Positions 1-8,519 of a stretch of DNA of 64,000 bases are shown here, piece by piece. Every line of letters begins with the position of its first letter. Position 1 is the first letter of the stretch. Source of the DNA: Deltaproteobacteria bacterium (GTDB taxonomy: Bacteria > Acidobacteriota > Thermoanaerobaculia > Multivoradales > JAHZIX01); assembly GCA_022601195.1 (NCBI GenBank), contig JAHZIX010000049.1:186001-250000 (forward strand), given 5' to 3'. The translations under genes were made by a program, and so were the position numbers. The notes beneath the pieces were generated by a model. It saw only the letters and a program-made list of their open reading frames with translations. It did not search any database and was not told where the DNA came from.

Positions 1-540
1 GTTGGGCTCGTCCTGACGTCGCTGCTGTGGACCTTGCCATCCACCGCTGCCGATGCCCCGAAACCGCGAATAGCTGGACTTTCGGTGAGCTTCGAGGGTC
101 CCCAAGTCATCGTCAGCTTTGGTCTTCGCCACGCCTTTCAGTCGGGCCTGAGGGAACGTATCGAATCCGGATTGTCGACTTCGGTCATTTACGACATTCA
201 GCTCGTGCGAGACCGCAAGTGGTGGCTGAATCGCAAGGTCCTCTCGAGCCAACTGGAAGTGACCGCGAAATACGATGTCCTGACCCTGGAATACCGTCTC
301 AATTTCAAGCTCAACGGTAAGTTGATCGACAGTAAAATCTTCCAGGATCTCGGCCTCCTGGAGCGGGCCATGTCTCAAGTGGTCGACCTGCCGGCTTTCG
401 TCGTCGAGCGAGGTGAAAACCGCCGTGAGATCACCCTGCGAGTGCGGGCAGACCTCGGTTCGCGCACCATTATGTCCCTCATCCCGACCCGGATTACCAC
501 CGATTGGGCGGAGAGCCGGCGCTTCGTGCCGCCGACCTAA
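1..540 (+). CDS. DUF4390 domain protein, 5' end outside the window
   Basis: The reading frame is open from the first base, so the start lies upstream of the window. The first residues visible (VGLVLTSLLWTLPSTAADA) look like the hydrophobic core and cleavage site of a signal peptide, so the protein is probably exported. The rest is a beta-rich domain of about 150 residues matching what I know of DUF4390, including the conserved stretch SVIYDIQLVRDRKWW. Genes of this family usually sit just before an NtrY-type kinase, as here (9 bp gap), which suggests a role in the same envelope-sensing unit. The biochemical function is unknown. Confidence 0.8.
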   Translation, partial: VGLVLTSLLWTLPSTAADAPKPRIAGLSVSFEGPQVIVSFGLRHAFQSGLRERIESGLSTSVIYDIQLVRDRKWWLNRKVLSSQLEVTAKYDVLTLEYRLNFKLNGKLIDSKIFQDLGLLERAMSQVVDLPAFVVERGENRREITLRVRADLGSRTIMSLIPTRITTDWAESRRFVPPT

Positions 541-549
541 GGCAACACC

Positions 550-2760
550 ATGGGGCTGAAACAACGCATTCTCAAGTATCGTCGAGATACCCGGCTGATC
601 GTCGGAGGATTGGGAGCTCTCTTCTTGCTCCTGGGCGGACTCTTTTACCTGCAGCTCTACGATCAGGAGCTGCCCGCCCGCATGATCAACAACCGCATCC
701 TCCTCTTCGCTCTCTGGTACATCAATGTCGTCCTGATCCTGGCGGTGCTCCTGGTTCTGTTTCGCACCGTCTTCAAAATGATGGTGGAACGGCGCTATCG
801 GTTGCTCGGTTCCAAGTTCAAGACCAAGCTGATCGCCACTTACATCGGCCTCTCCCTATTCCCGGTCCTGCTGCTGTTCTTCTTCGCCAACCAATTGCTT
901 CACGGTTCCATCGAGCGATGGTTCAACGAGCCGCTGCGGGAAGAGGTCGTGCTGAAGGCCCGAGACGTGGCGGTGGCCCTCAATTTGCGAATCGAGAGGG
1001 ACAACCTACGCAACGCCGCCCAAGTCCTGGGGGAGGTGAGCTCGTTGTCCTCCGCCGGCTTGATCGACGGCCCGCAACTCGGCTTGCGGCTGCAAGAGCT
1101 CCTCGATGAGTCCGACGTCGATATTCTCGCCGTCTATGAGGGCACCGAGTTTCTTCGCGCGGTGATCAGTCCTCGCACCGGTCTGGCGGATCTACCGGAG
1201 CTGGAGTGGAACCTGCTGAGCCGCGCAGCCCGAGAGGGCAAAGCGGTCAAAATCACTCCTCTCCCCGGGCTTCAGGGCAGATTGATGCTCGCCGCCGTCT
1301 CCTACGGCACCACCGACGATTCCACCAGCAACCCACTGGTGGTGGTCTCCGGCACTCTGGTAGACCAACCGGTGGCGGGCCAATTGGCCGACCTGGTCCA
1401 GCTCTACCAGACCCATCAGCAGCTGCGGGTGGAAAAGGACTCCATTCGGGCCAGCTACTTGCTGATCTTCCTCATGGCCACCTTGCTGATTCTCCTCGCC
1501 TCCTCCTGGGTAGGTCTCTATCTCGCCCGGCGAGTGACCGTGCCGATCCAGGCCCTGGCAGCGGGAACCCGCCGCATCATGACCGGTGACTTAGCCTATC
1601 GAGTGGACGTCGATGCGGACGACGAGCTTGGCGTGCTGGTCGAGTCCTTCAACATGATGACTCACGAGTTGGAGCACAACCGGAAAGCCCTCGAGCTGAG
1701 CAACCAGGAGCTCCAGGAAACCAGCCGCGAACAAGCAGAGGAGCGGGCACTGATCGCAGCGGTGCTGCAAAACGTCGCCGCTGGGGTCATCTCCATCGAC
1801 AGCGAAGGCCGCATCTTTACCTGCAACGGCGCAGCCCGAACCATGCTGCGCTTGCGAGGTACCGTGCTAGGTCAGCCGACGACGGAAGTTTTCGACGACC
1901 CCAAACGCTCGAAGTTAGCTGGTCTACTGGAGAAGATCTCTCCTGAAGAGGGGCGGTTCAGCGAGCAGGTAGATATGGTCTTGGGGGGGGAATGGCGTAC
2001 CTTTGAGGTCACTCTCACCCCATTTCGGGATGCCGACGACGCTTTCCGGGGTCACGTCATGGTGCTGGAGGATCTTTCGGATCTCATCAAAGCTCAGAAA
2101 CTGGCTGCCTGGAACGAGGCAGCTCGCCGAGTTGCCCATGAGATCAAGAATCCTCTGACCCCCATCAAACTGTCCGCCGAACGCCTGCTGCGCAAATATA
2201 AAGCCGACCAGGAGGGCTTTGGCCCAGCACTGGAAGAATCCGTAGAAATCATCGGCCGGGAGGTCGCCGCCATGCAGCATATGGTGGATGAGTTTTCCCG
2301 ATTCGCCCGCATGCCCTCGCCTCAGCCCAGTGAGGTGGATCTAGACAAGCTGCTTCACGACACCTTGAGCCTGTACCAAGACCTCAAGCCCGGCGTGGAA
2401 GTGAGCGGCAAGGTGGCTCCCGAGGTCCAGAAAATCTGGTTGGATGGCGAGCAGATCAAGCGAGTCCTGATCAACTTGTTGGACAACGCCTTGGAAGCTA
2501 CCGAGTCCCCGGGCACCGTTCGGGTGGCAGCCGAAAAATCCAACGGGCACTTACGCCTGCACGTTTCAGATACGGGCAGCGGCATCCCAGATGCCGACAA
2601 AGAAAAGCTCTTCCTGCCCTACTATTCCACCAAGGGTCGGGGCACCGGCCTCGGTTTGGCCATCGTGCAACGCATCGTCACCGACCACCACGGTCGCATT
2701 CGGGTCAAGGCCAACCAACCCTCCGGAACGGTCTTCACTCTCGAGCTACCGACTAGCTAG
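550..2760 (+). CDS. NtrY-like membrane sensor histidine kinase
   Basis: The protein has 736 residues. Two hydrophobic helices lie near residues 17-37 and 48-72, a third near 92-112, and a fourth near 300-325, followed by a HAMP linker, a PAS domain (about 395-500), a HisKA domain and an ATPase domain. The phospho-acceptor is His530 in RRVAHEIKNPLTPIKLS. The N box (LINLLDNALEA), G1 box (DTGSGIPD) and G2 box (GRGTGLGLAIV) are all present, so it should be an active kinase. The order (several N-terminal helices, HAMP, PAS, kinase) and the HEIKNPLTPI motif are typical of NtrY. The usual partner NtrX does not follow; the next gene is leuB on the other strand. Start ATG 550 has AAGG 8 bases upstream. 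Confidence 0.93.
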   Translation: MGLKQRILKYRRDTRLIVGGLGALFLLLGGLFYLQLYDQELPARMINNRILLFALWYINVVLILAVLLVLFRTVFKMMVERRYRLLGSKFKTKLIATYIGLSLFPVLLLFFFANQLLHGSIERWFNEPLREEVVLKARDVAVALNLRIERDNLRNAAQVLGEVSSLSSAGLIDGPQLGLRLQELLDESDVDILAVYEGTEFLRAVISPRTGLADLPELEWNLLSRAAREGKAVKITPLPGLQGRLMLAAVSYGTTDDSTSNPLVVVSGTLVDQPVAGQLADLVQLYQTHQQLRVEKDSIRASYLLIFLMATLLILLASSWVGLYLARRVTVPIQALAAGTRRIMTGDLAYRVDVDADDELGVLVESFNMMTHELEHNRKALELSNQELQETSREQAEERALIAAVLQNVAAGVISIDSEGRIFTCNGAARTMLRLRGTVLGQPTTEVFDDPKRSKLAGLLEKISPEEGRFSEQVDMVLGGEWRTFEVTLTPFRDADDAFRGHVMVLEDLSDLIKAQKLAAWNEAARRVAHEIKNPLTPIKLSAERLLRKYKADQEGFGPALEESVEIIGREVAAMQHMVDEFSRFARMPSPQPSEVDLDKLLHDTLSLYQDLKPGVEVSGKVAPEVQKIWLDGEQIKRVLINLLDNALEATESPGTVRVAAEKSNGHLRLHVSDTGSGIPDADKEKLFLPYYSTKGRGTGLGLAIVQRIVTDHHGRIRVKANQPSGTVFTLELPTS

Positions 2761-3174
2761 TTGCGCTACTCGTCTACGTCCTGACCAGAAACCAGGCACT
2801 CTACAAGAAACCCGCCGCCGACGATCTACCGGTTAGCGGGTTAGAGACCAGCGGATGGGGAACCCGGTCTGTTCGGTACCACTTGTCTCGCTGTCGGGAG
2901 ACGCACCCGGCCTGTTCGGGACTGTTCATCGCGCTGTCGGGAGGGGCACCCTGCGTGCGGTACTCGCTACGCTGCGTTCCGTACTCGGATACCCCACCCT
3001 CCTTGCACCGACCCTTCGAATCAGAGCTTGGAGCAAAGTTTCTTCCCTGAACGATCCACAGATCCTCCTGTAATGCCGAAACGACTCTGCGCCCAGCTCC
3101 GAATCTGGCCCAGCGGGTCGACGCGGTTAGCGACTCAGCTCTCAGATGACGAAACAAGCTGTTACCGGGGCACC
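2761..3174. other. Intergenic region between convergent NtrY-like and leuB genes
   Basis: About 410 bases between the 3' ends of two convergent genes. I see no credible gene, tRNA or clear U-tract terminator. The one structure is an imperfect tandem repeat at 2866-2951, listed separately. Confidence 0.6.
2866..2951. repeat. Two tandem imperfect 43-bp direct repeats
   Basis: Copies at 2866-2908 and 2909-2951 match at 33 of 43 positions by manual alignment. Both begin with GG(T/C)CTGTTCGG and end with CGCTGTCGGGAG..GCACCC. The copies abut exactly, so this looks like a decayed tandem duplication. Confidence 0.65.
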
Positions 3175-4278
3175 TCACACGGCCAGAAAGACCCCGCAAC
3201 CCAGGTGCTGCAAGATCGCCTCGGTCATTTCCCCAGTGGTTAGAGGGGGGCTGGAATTCGGCCCATGGAGCAACAGATCCTGGGTCAGTCGATCGCTGTC
3301 CAAAGCCCTCGCCACGGCGGTTTCGATGCAGAGGGCCAAGTCTTCCAGGCCGAGGCTGTGGCGCACCAACATGGCGGCGCTCAGAATTGCTCCCACCGGG
3401 TTGGCGACCCCTTGACCGGCTAGGTCCGGTGCGGAGCCGTGCACTGGCTCGTAGACCCCGAAGCGCTCCCCTCCCAGGCTCGCCGAAGGCAAGAGCCCCA
3501 AGGAGCCGGAGAGCACCGAGGCTCCGTCGCTGAGAATGTCTCCAAAGAGGTTCCCCGCCAGCACCACGTCGAAGGCAGCCGGGGTGCGCAGCAAATGCAT
3601 GGCCGCCGCATCCACCAGCATGTGCTCACAGTGAACGTCGGGGTATTGCTTCGCCACCCCATCTACGGTGCTTCGCCACAGGCGCATGCTGGCGAGCACA
3701 TTCGCCTTGTCTACGGAAGTCACCCGACGACGGCGGCGACGAGCTGCCCGAAAAGCGACGTGGGCGATGCGCTCGACCTCTTGTACCGAGTACTCCATGG
3801 TGTCGAAGGCCCGTTCTCCTTCTCCGTTGGCTCCTTCCCCTTGTTCTTGACGAGGGCCAAAGTAGAGTCCGCTGGTGAGCTCCCTCACGAAGAGAAGATC
3901 CACTCCGGAGAGGATCTCTGCCCGTACCGGAGCCAATGCGGCCAGGGGTGGGAATACAGGGATCGGCCTCAGGTTCGCAAAGAGGCCAAAATGCTTGCGC
4001 AGACGTAGCAACCCCTCTTCTGGTCTTGTTTCGGAGGCCGCCCATTGGGGACCACCGACGGCGCCTAGAAAAGCCGCATCCGAGGCTTGGCAGGTTTCCA
4101 AGGTGTCTGCCGGCAGCGGATCTCCCAATGCGTCGATGGCAGCGCCCCCGATCAGGGCTTGGCGAAACTCCAACCGATGACCGAACTGGCCAAAGGCCTC
4201 TTCCAAAACCGCCTGGGCAGCAGCGGTGACTTCGGGACCGATACCGTCGCCGGGCAACAATGCGATGGTGGCTTTCAT
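3175..4278 (-). CDS. leuB: 3-isopropylmalate dehydrogenase
   Basis: The cytosolic enzyme oxidises and decarboxylates 3-isopropylmalate with NAD+, the third step of leucine synthesis. The 367 residues cover the full family length. Recognisable motifs are LLPGDGIGPEV at the N terminus, VRELTSGLYFG, the Lys/Asn pair in DKANVLASMRLW, the metal-binding aspartates in GNLFGDILSDGASVLSGSLG, and YEPVHGSAPDLAGQGVANP. Its ATG overlaps the leuD stop codon (ATGA), so translation is probably coupled. It is the last gene of leuACDB and shares the operon's attenuation control. Confidence 0.97.
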   Translation of the reverse strand: MKATIALLPGDGIGPEVTAAAQAVLEEAFGQFGHRLEFRQALIGGAAIDALGDPLPADTLETCQASDAAFLGAVGGPQWAASETRPEEGLLRLRKHFGLFANLRPIPVFPPLAALAPVRAEILSGVDLLFVRELTSGLYFGPRQEQGEGANGEGERAFDTMEYSVQEVERIAHVAFRAARRRRRRVTSVDKANVLASMRLWRSTVDGVAKQYPDVHCEHMLVDAAAMHLLRTPAAFDVVLAGNLFGDILSDGASVLSGSLGLLPSASLGGERFGVYEPVHGSAPDLAGQGVANPVGAILSAAMLVRHSLGLEDLALCIETAVARALDSDRLTQDLLLHGPNSSPPLTTGEMTEAILQHLGCGVFLAV

Positions 4279-4979
4279 GATTCGCTCCTAGCCGAGCTTC
4301 CGGAATCCCCGTCTCCGGAGTCGGCAATTTTCAACAAAGTTCGAGGTCGAAAGGGATGATTCACTTCGAAGGCGTCGATGGCAGATGCTTGCGCCAGGAG
4401 GTAACCGAGGCGATCTTCTCCCCGCAGCAGGCAGCCGCGGGCAAAGGGGTCGATTTGGAACGAAAACCGGCCTCCCTCCGCCCACTGCAGCTCTTGATTG
4501 GAGAGATCGACCCGGCAGGAGAACGGCGCCTCGGCGAGGGCCCTGCGGGACAGCTCCTGGTGACTCTCCGCCGAGAGATCGATCACCAGCAGGCCGTTCC
4601 CTAGGGCGTTGGTGCGGAAAATGTCGGCGAACCGAGGAGCCAGCACGACCCGGAATCCCTGCTCCATGAGGGCCCACACGGCATGCTCTCGAGAGCTCCC
4701 GCAGCCAAAGTTGTCGCCCCCCAAGAGAATCTGTCCACCCTGGAAATGAGGCTGATGGAGCTCGAATTCCGGATCCTTCTGCCCTTCTGACAAGTAGCGC
4801 CAACCGGCGAATAGCCCTTCTCCCAGGCCTGTTCTCTCCGTGCCCTTGAGATAGCGGGCAGGAATGATCTGATCCGTATCCACGTCGTCCCGCAGGAGAG
4901 GCACGACGGTGCTTTCGAAAGGTCGGGCGAAGAGGGCTTGCCGAGAGGCGGAGGCGTCAGGAGCCTTCATTTCAAACAA
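4275..4979 (-). CDS. leuD: 3-isopropylmalate dehydratase small subunit
   Basis: This is the small (swivel-domain) subunit of isopropylmalate isomerase, which works with LeuC to convert 2- to 3-isopropylmalate. The family motifs DDVDTDQIIPARYLKG, GGDNFGCGSSREHAVWAL and ADIFRTNALGNGLL are present in 234 residues, a little longer than usual at both ends. The start at 4979 overlaps the leuC stop. A second Met three codons in (4970) is an equally possible start. It overlaps leuB by four bases downstream. Confidence 0.96.
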   Translation of the reverse strand: MFEMKAPDASASRQALFARPFESTVVPLLRDDVDTDQIIPARYLKGTERTGLGEGLFAGWRYLSEGQKDPEFELHQPHFQGGQILLGGDNFGCGSSREHAVWALMEQGFRVVLAPRFADIFRTNALGNGLLVIDLSAESHQELSRRALAEAPFSCRVDLSNQELQWAEGGRFSFQIDPFARGCLLRGEDRLGYLLAQASAIDAFEVNHPFRPRTLLKIADSGDGDSGSSARSES

Positions 4980-6492
4980 CCTCCTTGCCGGCCTGGACTG
5001 CTCGGTCCGAGGTACTCGCCCCAGTCGAAGTCCCTAGCCCTGGATCGAGATGGCCCAGCTCCCGCGGATCCGCCACTCGTCCGGCCACCGCGCTGGCAGC
5101 TGCGGTCAAGGGGCTCGCTAAAAAGGTACGCGCTCCCGGCCCTTGGCGCCCTTCGAAGTTGCGATTGGAGGTGCTGACGGAATAGTGGCCGGGGGCCACC
5201 CGGTCACCGTTCATAGCTAAGCACATGGAGCAGCCGGACTCTCGCCACTGGGCTCCAGCGGAGCGAAAGACCTCATCCAGCCCCTCGGCCTCGGCCTGCT
5301 GCTTGACTTGTTGGGAACCCGGCACCACCAGCATTTGTACCCCCGGGGCCACCCGGCGCCCCTTGAGCAGGGACGCGGCAGCGGAGAGGTCGGACAAGCG
5401 AGAGTTGGTGCAGCTCCCCAGAAAGACGACGTCGATGGCTTGGCCCAATAGCGGTCGCCCCGGCTCCAACTCCATGTAGGCCATCGCCTTGTCCAAGGAG
5501 GAACGCTGGCGAGGCTCCAGACCTTCCGGCGTAGGGATGGCACTGCGAATCGGGATCGCCATCCCCGGGTGAGTGCCATAGGTGATCATGGGTTCGAGAG
5601 TCGAAGCATCGAGCACCACCTGGCGATCGAAGGAGGCCCCTGGGTCGGAAGGCAGCCGGCGCCATGCCTCCACGGCCCGATCCCAGTCCTCACCGCGAGG
5701 GGCGTAGGGCCTTCCCCGCAAATATTCGTAGGTCGTCTCGTCGGGAGCGATGAGCCCCGCCCGAGCGCCCGCCTCGATGGACATATTGCACACCGTCATG
5801 CGCTCTTCCATGGACAGAGACCGGATCGCCGAACCGGAGTACTCGAGGACGTGGCCGGTCCCCCCATCGACACCGATCTTGGCGATCACCGCAAGCACCA
5901 GATCCTTCGCTGTCACCGATTTCGGCAAACGCCCCTCGACCCGAATCTCGAAACTCTTGGGGCGGCTCCGCAACAGGCATTGAGTCGCCAGAACATGAGC
6001 CACTTCACTGGTCCCTATGCCGAAAGCGAGAGCACCGAAGGCACCGTGGGTACTGGTGTGGCTGTCACCGCAAACGATGGTGGTGCCCGGTTGGGTCACC
6101 CCCAACTCCGGACCGATGACGTGAACGATGCCCCGCTTCGAGCTGTCCAGGCCAAAGAGGGGGATTCCGTGGCGCTGGCAATTTCCCTCCAAATGTTCCA
6201 ATTGGCGCGCCGCCTGGGGATCCTTCTTGCCCAAGGAAACGAGATTCAGCCCCGGCTCCGTGGGGGTGGAGTGATCCATGGTCGCCAGAGTCTGATCCGG
6301 TCGGCGCACTCCCAAACCCCGTTCGTCCAGTTCTGCGAAAGCCTGGGGAGAGGTCACCTCGTGAACCAAGTGAAGGTCCACATAAAGGGTCGAAGGAACG
6401 CCCTCTGCCTCCGGGAGCACCAGGTGGGAATCCCAAATCTTGTCCAATAGGGTGCGAGGCTTCGAGGCAGCCTGGCCGCCGGAGGAGCTCAT
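4972..6492 (-). CDS. leuC: 3-isopropylmalate dehydratase large subunit
   Basis: This is the [4Fe-4S] catalytic subunit of isopropylmalate isomerase (aconitase family). In 506 residues it shows VCGDSHTSTHGAFGALAFG, GSCTNSRLSDL and SGCSMCLAMNGD, the last two carrying the three cluster-ligating cysteines. The N terminus (TLLDKIWDSHLV) is typical of bacterial LeuC. Its ATG overlaps the leuA stop (ATGA) and its own 3' end overlaps leuD, so the complex is translated as a tightly coupled block. The C-terminal 25 residues, rich in Ser, Gly and Thr, extend beyond the usual family end. Confidence 0.97.
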   Translation of the reverse strand: MSSSGGQAASKPRTLLDKIWDSHLVLPEAEGVPSTLYVDLHLVHEVTSPQAFAELDERGLGVRRPDQTLATMDHSTPTEPGLNLVSLGKKDPQAARQLEHLEGNCQRHGIPLFGLDSSKRGIVHVIGPELGVTQPGTTIVCGDSHTSTHGAFGALAFGIGTSEVAHVLATQCLLRSRPKSFEIRVEGRLPKSVTAKDLVLAVIAKIGVDGGTGHVLEYSGSAIRSLSMEERMTVCNMSIEAGARAGLIAPDETTYEYLRGRPYAPRGEDWDRAVEAWRRLPSDPGASFDRQVVLDASTLEPMITYGTHPGMAIPIRSAIPTPEGLEPRQRSSLDKAMAYMELEPGRPLLGQAIDVVFLGSCTNSRLSDLSAAASLLKGRRVAPGVQMLVVPGSQQVKQQAEAEGLDEVFRSAGAQWRESGCSMCLAMNGDRVAPGHYSVSTSNRNFEGRQGPGARTFLASPLTAAASAVAGRVADPRELGHLDPGLGTSTGASTSDRAVQAGKEVV

Positions 6493-8159
6493 GCCTGGGA
6501 GCCCCCGGGCACTTCGCTAGCGCCTCCACCGGTCGGAGAAGCTAGAGGAATCTCGCCCACCGCCGGATTCCCGACCCCGCTCCCTACGGCCAAGCCCCGC
6601 TGACCCAGCATGCGGTTGACGGCAGCAAGATATGCCTGGGTGCTGGCAACGACCACATCCGCATCGACTCCAAAACCACTGAAAGTACTGTCCGGTTCTC
6701 CCTTGGGGGCAATGCGCACGGTCACCCCTCCCAAGGCGTCGAGGCCCGGGGTGACGCTGTCCACGAAGTAATCCAGCAGCCGGCAGGGCTCCGCGACGAT
6801 GCGGTCGATGGCTCCAAAGGCAGCTTCCACCGGCCCGGTCCCGACTTCCGCCGCCACGGCTTCTTCCCCGTCCGCCGATTGCAGCCGCACCGTCGCCGTG
6901 GGCATACCCGGCCGGCCACAGGTCACCTGCAGATCACAGAGACGATAAATCTCTTCCGGTCCTTCCACCTGCTCGTGGAGTAGAGCCAGTAGATCCGCAT
7001 CGGTGAGGGTCTTTTTCCGATCCGCCAGTTCCTTGAAGCGACGAAACGTCTCCGCCAACTCCTCGTCTTGGAGCTCGAATCCCAACTGACGCAAGCGAAC
7101 CTGAAAAGCGTGGCGGCCGCTGTGCTTGCCGAGCACCAATTGAGTGTCGTCCCAACCGACATCGGCGGGGGTCATGATCTCGTAAGTGCGGCGATCCTTG
7201 AGCATTCCATCCTGGTGAATGCCCGCCTCGTGGGCGAAGGCGTTGGCTCCTACGATCGCTTTGTTGGCGGGCACCTTGAGACCCGTGAAGCTCTCCACCA
7301 AGCGGCTGCTGCGCACCAATTGAGCCGGGTCGATGCCGCAGCCCAGGCCCCAGGAATCCCGCCGGGTGGCCAGCGCCATGACGACTTCCTCGAGGCTCGT
7401 GTTGCCGGCTCGCTCGCCGATTCCGTTGATGGTGACTTCCGCCTGGCGCGCTCCTGCTGCCAGGCCGGCCAAGGTGTTGGCGGTCGCCATCCCTAAGTCA
7501 TCGTGGCAATGGACGGACCAAGTGACGTCCCCCCCTCCGGGGGTTTCGGCAATCAACCGCGCCATCAAAGCGCCGTAGTCCGCTGGCATACCGTAGCCGA
7601 CGGTATCCGGAATGTTGAGGGTGGTGGCTCCCGCCTCGATGGCCTTGGCCAGGACTTCGATGAGAAATTCCGGTTCGGAGCGAGAAGCATCCTCCGGCGA
7701 GAACTCCACGTCATCACAGAGGGAGCGGGCATAGGCCACCATCTCCGCGACTCGCTCTACCACCTGGGCCGGAGTCATCTGGAGTTTGCGGGCCATGTGG
7801 AGCTCGGAGGTGGCCAGAAAGGTGTGAATGCGCGGCCGCTCCGCGGCTCGAACCGCCTGCCAGGCCTGGTCGATGTCACCTCGATGGGCTCGAGCCAAAC
7901 CAGCGATGACCGGCCCTCCAGGCCCTCCCACCTCTTCGGCGATGCGCTGCACCGCCTCCAGGTCCCCAGGGCTCGCTGCCGGGAAGCCCGCCTCGATGAT
8001 GTCGACCTTGAGGCGCCGCAGCTGACGAGCGATCTCCAGCTTCTCGTCCCCGGTGAGGCTGGCCCCGGGAGATTGCTCTCCGTCTCGCAACGTCGTATCG
8101 AAAACCTTGATGGCCGAATCGACGGTCGAGGGAGGGGATTTTTCGGTGGATGCGGACAT
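6489..8159 (-). CDS. leuA: 2-isopropylmalate synthase
   Basis: It condenses acetyl-CoA with 2-oxoisovalerate, the first committed step of leucine synthesis. The HMGL-like catalytic domain (residues about 18-290) carries FDTTLRDGEQSPGASL, the metal-binding HCHDDLGMA..N segment, and GIGERAGNTSLEEVVMAL. The C-terminal third (about 415-530) is the LeuA allosteric domain, so leucine feedback inhibition is expected. An SD sequence (AAGGAG) lies 8 bases before the ATG. The gene begins just downstream of an intrinsic terminator (8180-8212), so expression depends on read-through controlled by the upstream leader peptide. Confidence 0.97.
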   Translation of the reverse strand: MSASTEKSPPSTVDSAIKVFDTTLRDGEQSPGASLTGDEKLEIARQLRRLKVDIIEAGFPAASPGDLEAVQRIAEEVGGPGGPVIAGLARAHRGDIDQAWQAVRAAERPRIHTFLATSELHMARKLQMTPAQVVERVAEMVAYARSLCDDVEFSPEDASRSEPEFLIEVLAKAIEAGATTLNIPDTVGYGMPADYGALMARLIAETPGGGDVTWSVHCHDDLGMATANTLAGLAAGARQAEVTINGIGERAGNTSLEEVVMALATRRDSWGLGCGIDPAQLVRSSRLVESFTGLKVPANKAIVGANAFAHEAGIHQDGMLKDRRTYEIMTPADVGWDDTQLVLGKHSGRHAFQVRLRQLGFELQDEELAETFRRFKELADRKKTLTDADLLALLHEQVEGPEEIYRLCDLQVTCGRPGMPTATVRLQSADGEEAVAAEVGTGPVEAAFGAIDRIVAEPCRLLDYFVDSVTPGLDALGGVTVRIAPKGEPDSTFSGFGVDADVVVASTQAYLAAVNRMLGQRGLAVGSGVGNPAVGEIPLASPTGGGASEVPGGSQA

Positions 8160-8179
8160 ATTTGGAGCTCCTTGAATGC

Positions 8180-8212
8180 AAAAAGCCCCCAGCGAGGTAA
8201 TCGCCGGGGGCC
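8180..8212 (-). terminator. Attenuator terminator in the leu leader
   Basis: Read on the minus strand, this is an 11-bp stem (GCCCCCGGCGA pairing with TCGCTGGGGGC, one G-U wobble), a 5-base loop (TTACC) and then five T residues. It lies between the leader peptide stop (8246) and the leuA SD sequence, and points in the same direction as leuA. A strong terminator there only makes sense as a regulated attenuator. Confidence 0.88.
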
Positions 8213-8245
8213 GTATTCTGCTCGATTGATTGCTCTCGAATCTGG

Positions 8246-8392
8246 CTACACGGTCCCCACGATGAACTTCATAAGGAGGAGGCTAAGAATGAGGCCGGTA
8301 AGAATGAGAGACGAGGGATCTCCAATAAGGAAAATATTCCTTCCACCCACGGTGGCAAAGCGTCTGGAGGTCCTGTCCAAGGCAGTCATCAT
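8246..8392 (-). CDS. leu operon leader peptide (attenuation)
   Basis: This short frame has up to 48 codons and ends with residues LILTGLILSLLLMKFIVGTV. Fourteen of these last twenty are Leu, Ile, Val, Met or Phe, with three Leu codons in a row. It stops 34 bases before the terminator hairpin. Ribosome stalling at the Leu/Ile/Val codons under starvation should favour an antiterminator and let transcription enter leuA. Tandem ATG codons at 8392 and 8389 are the best starts; they lie only a few bases after the predicted transcription start and lack an SD sequence, so translation may be leaderless. A GTG further in is an alternative. The C-terminal part is certain as a signal; the start is not. 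Confidence 0.75.
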   Translation of the reverse strand: MMTALDRTSRRFATVGGRNIFLIGDPSSLILTGLILSLLLMKFIVGTV

Positions 8393-8403
8393 AAGTTCGG
8401 CGG

Positions 8404-8433
8404 ACGATAGGCGACTCCATGGAGCCCTGTCAA
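8404..8433 (-). promoter_or_regulatory. Sigma-70-type promoter of the leu operon
   Basis: On the minus strand, TTGACA (8433-8428) is followed by 18 bases and TATCGT (8409-8404). Transcription would begin near 8397, just before the tandem ATGs of the leader peptide. The spacing and position fit well; no other good promoter is visible between the leader and the divergent YqeY-like gene. Confidence 0.6.
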
Positions 8434-8505
8434 CCCTAGGAGCTTCTTTTTCCCACAAAAGTGATCGATTCACGCCGTTTTCCCTCCTTGGGTCGACCGG
8501 GCCCA

Positions 8506-8511
8506 TATAAT
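8506..8511 (+). promoter_or_regulatory. Perfect -10 box (TATAAT) 8 bases before the YqeY-like gene
   Basis: TATAAT ends 8 bases before the ATG at 8520, so transcription would begin at or next to the start codon. No SD sequence precedes the ATG, which is consistent with a leaderless mRNA. No good -35 element sits at the usual distance. Confidence 0.4.
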
Positions 8512-8519
8512 CTCGCCCC

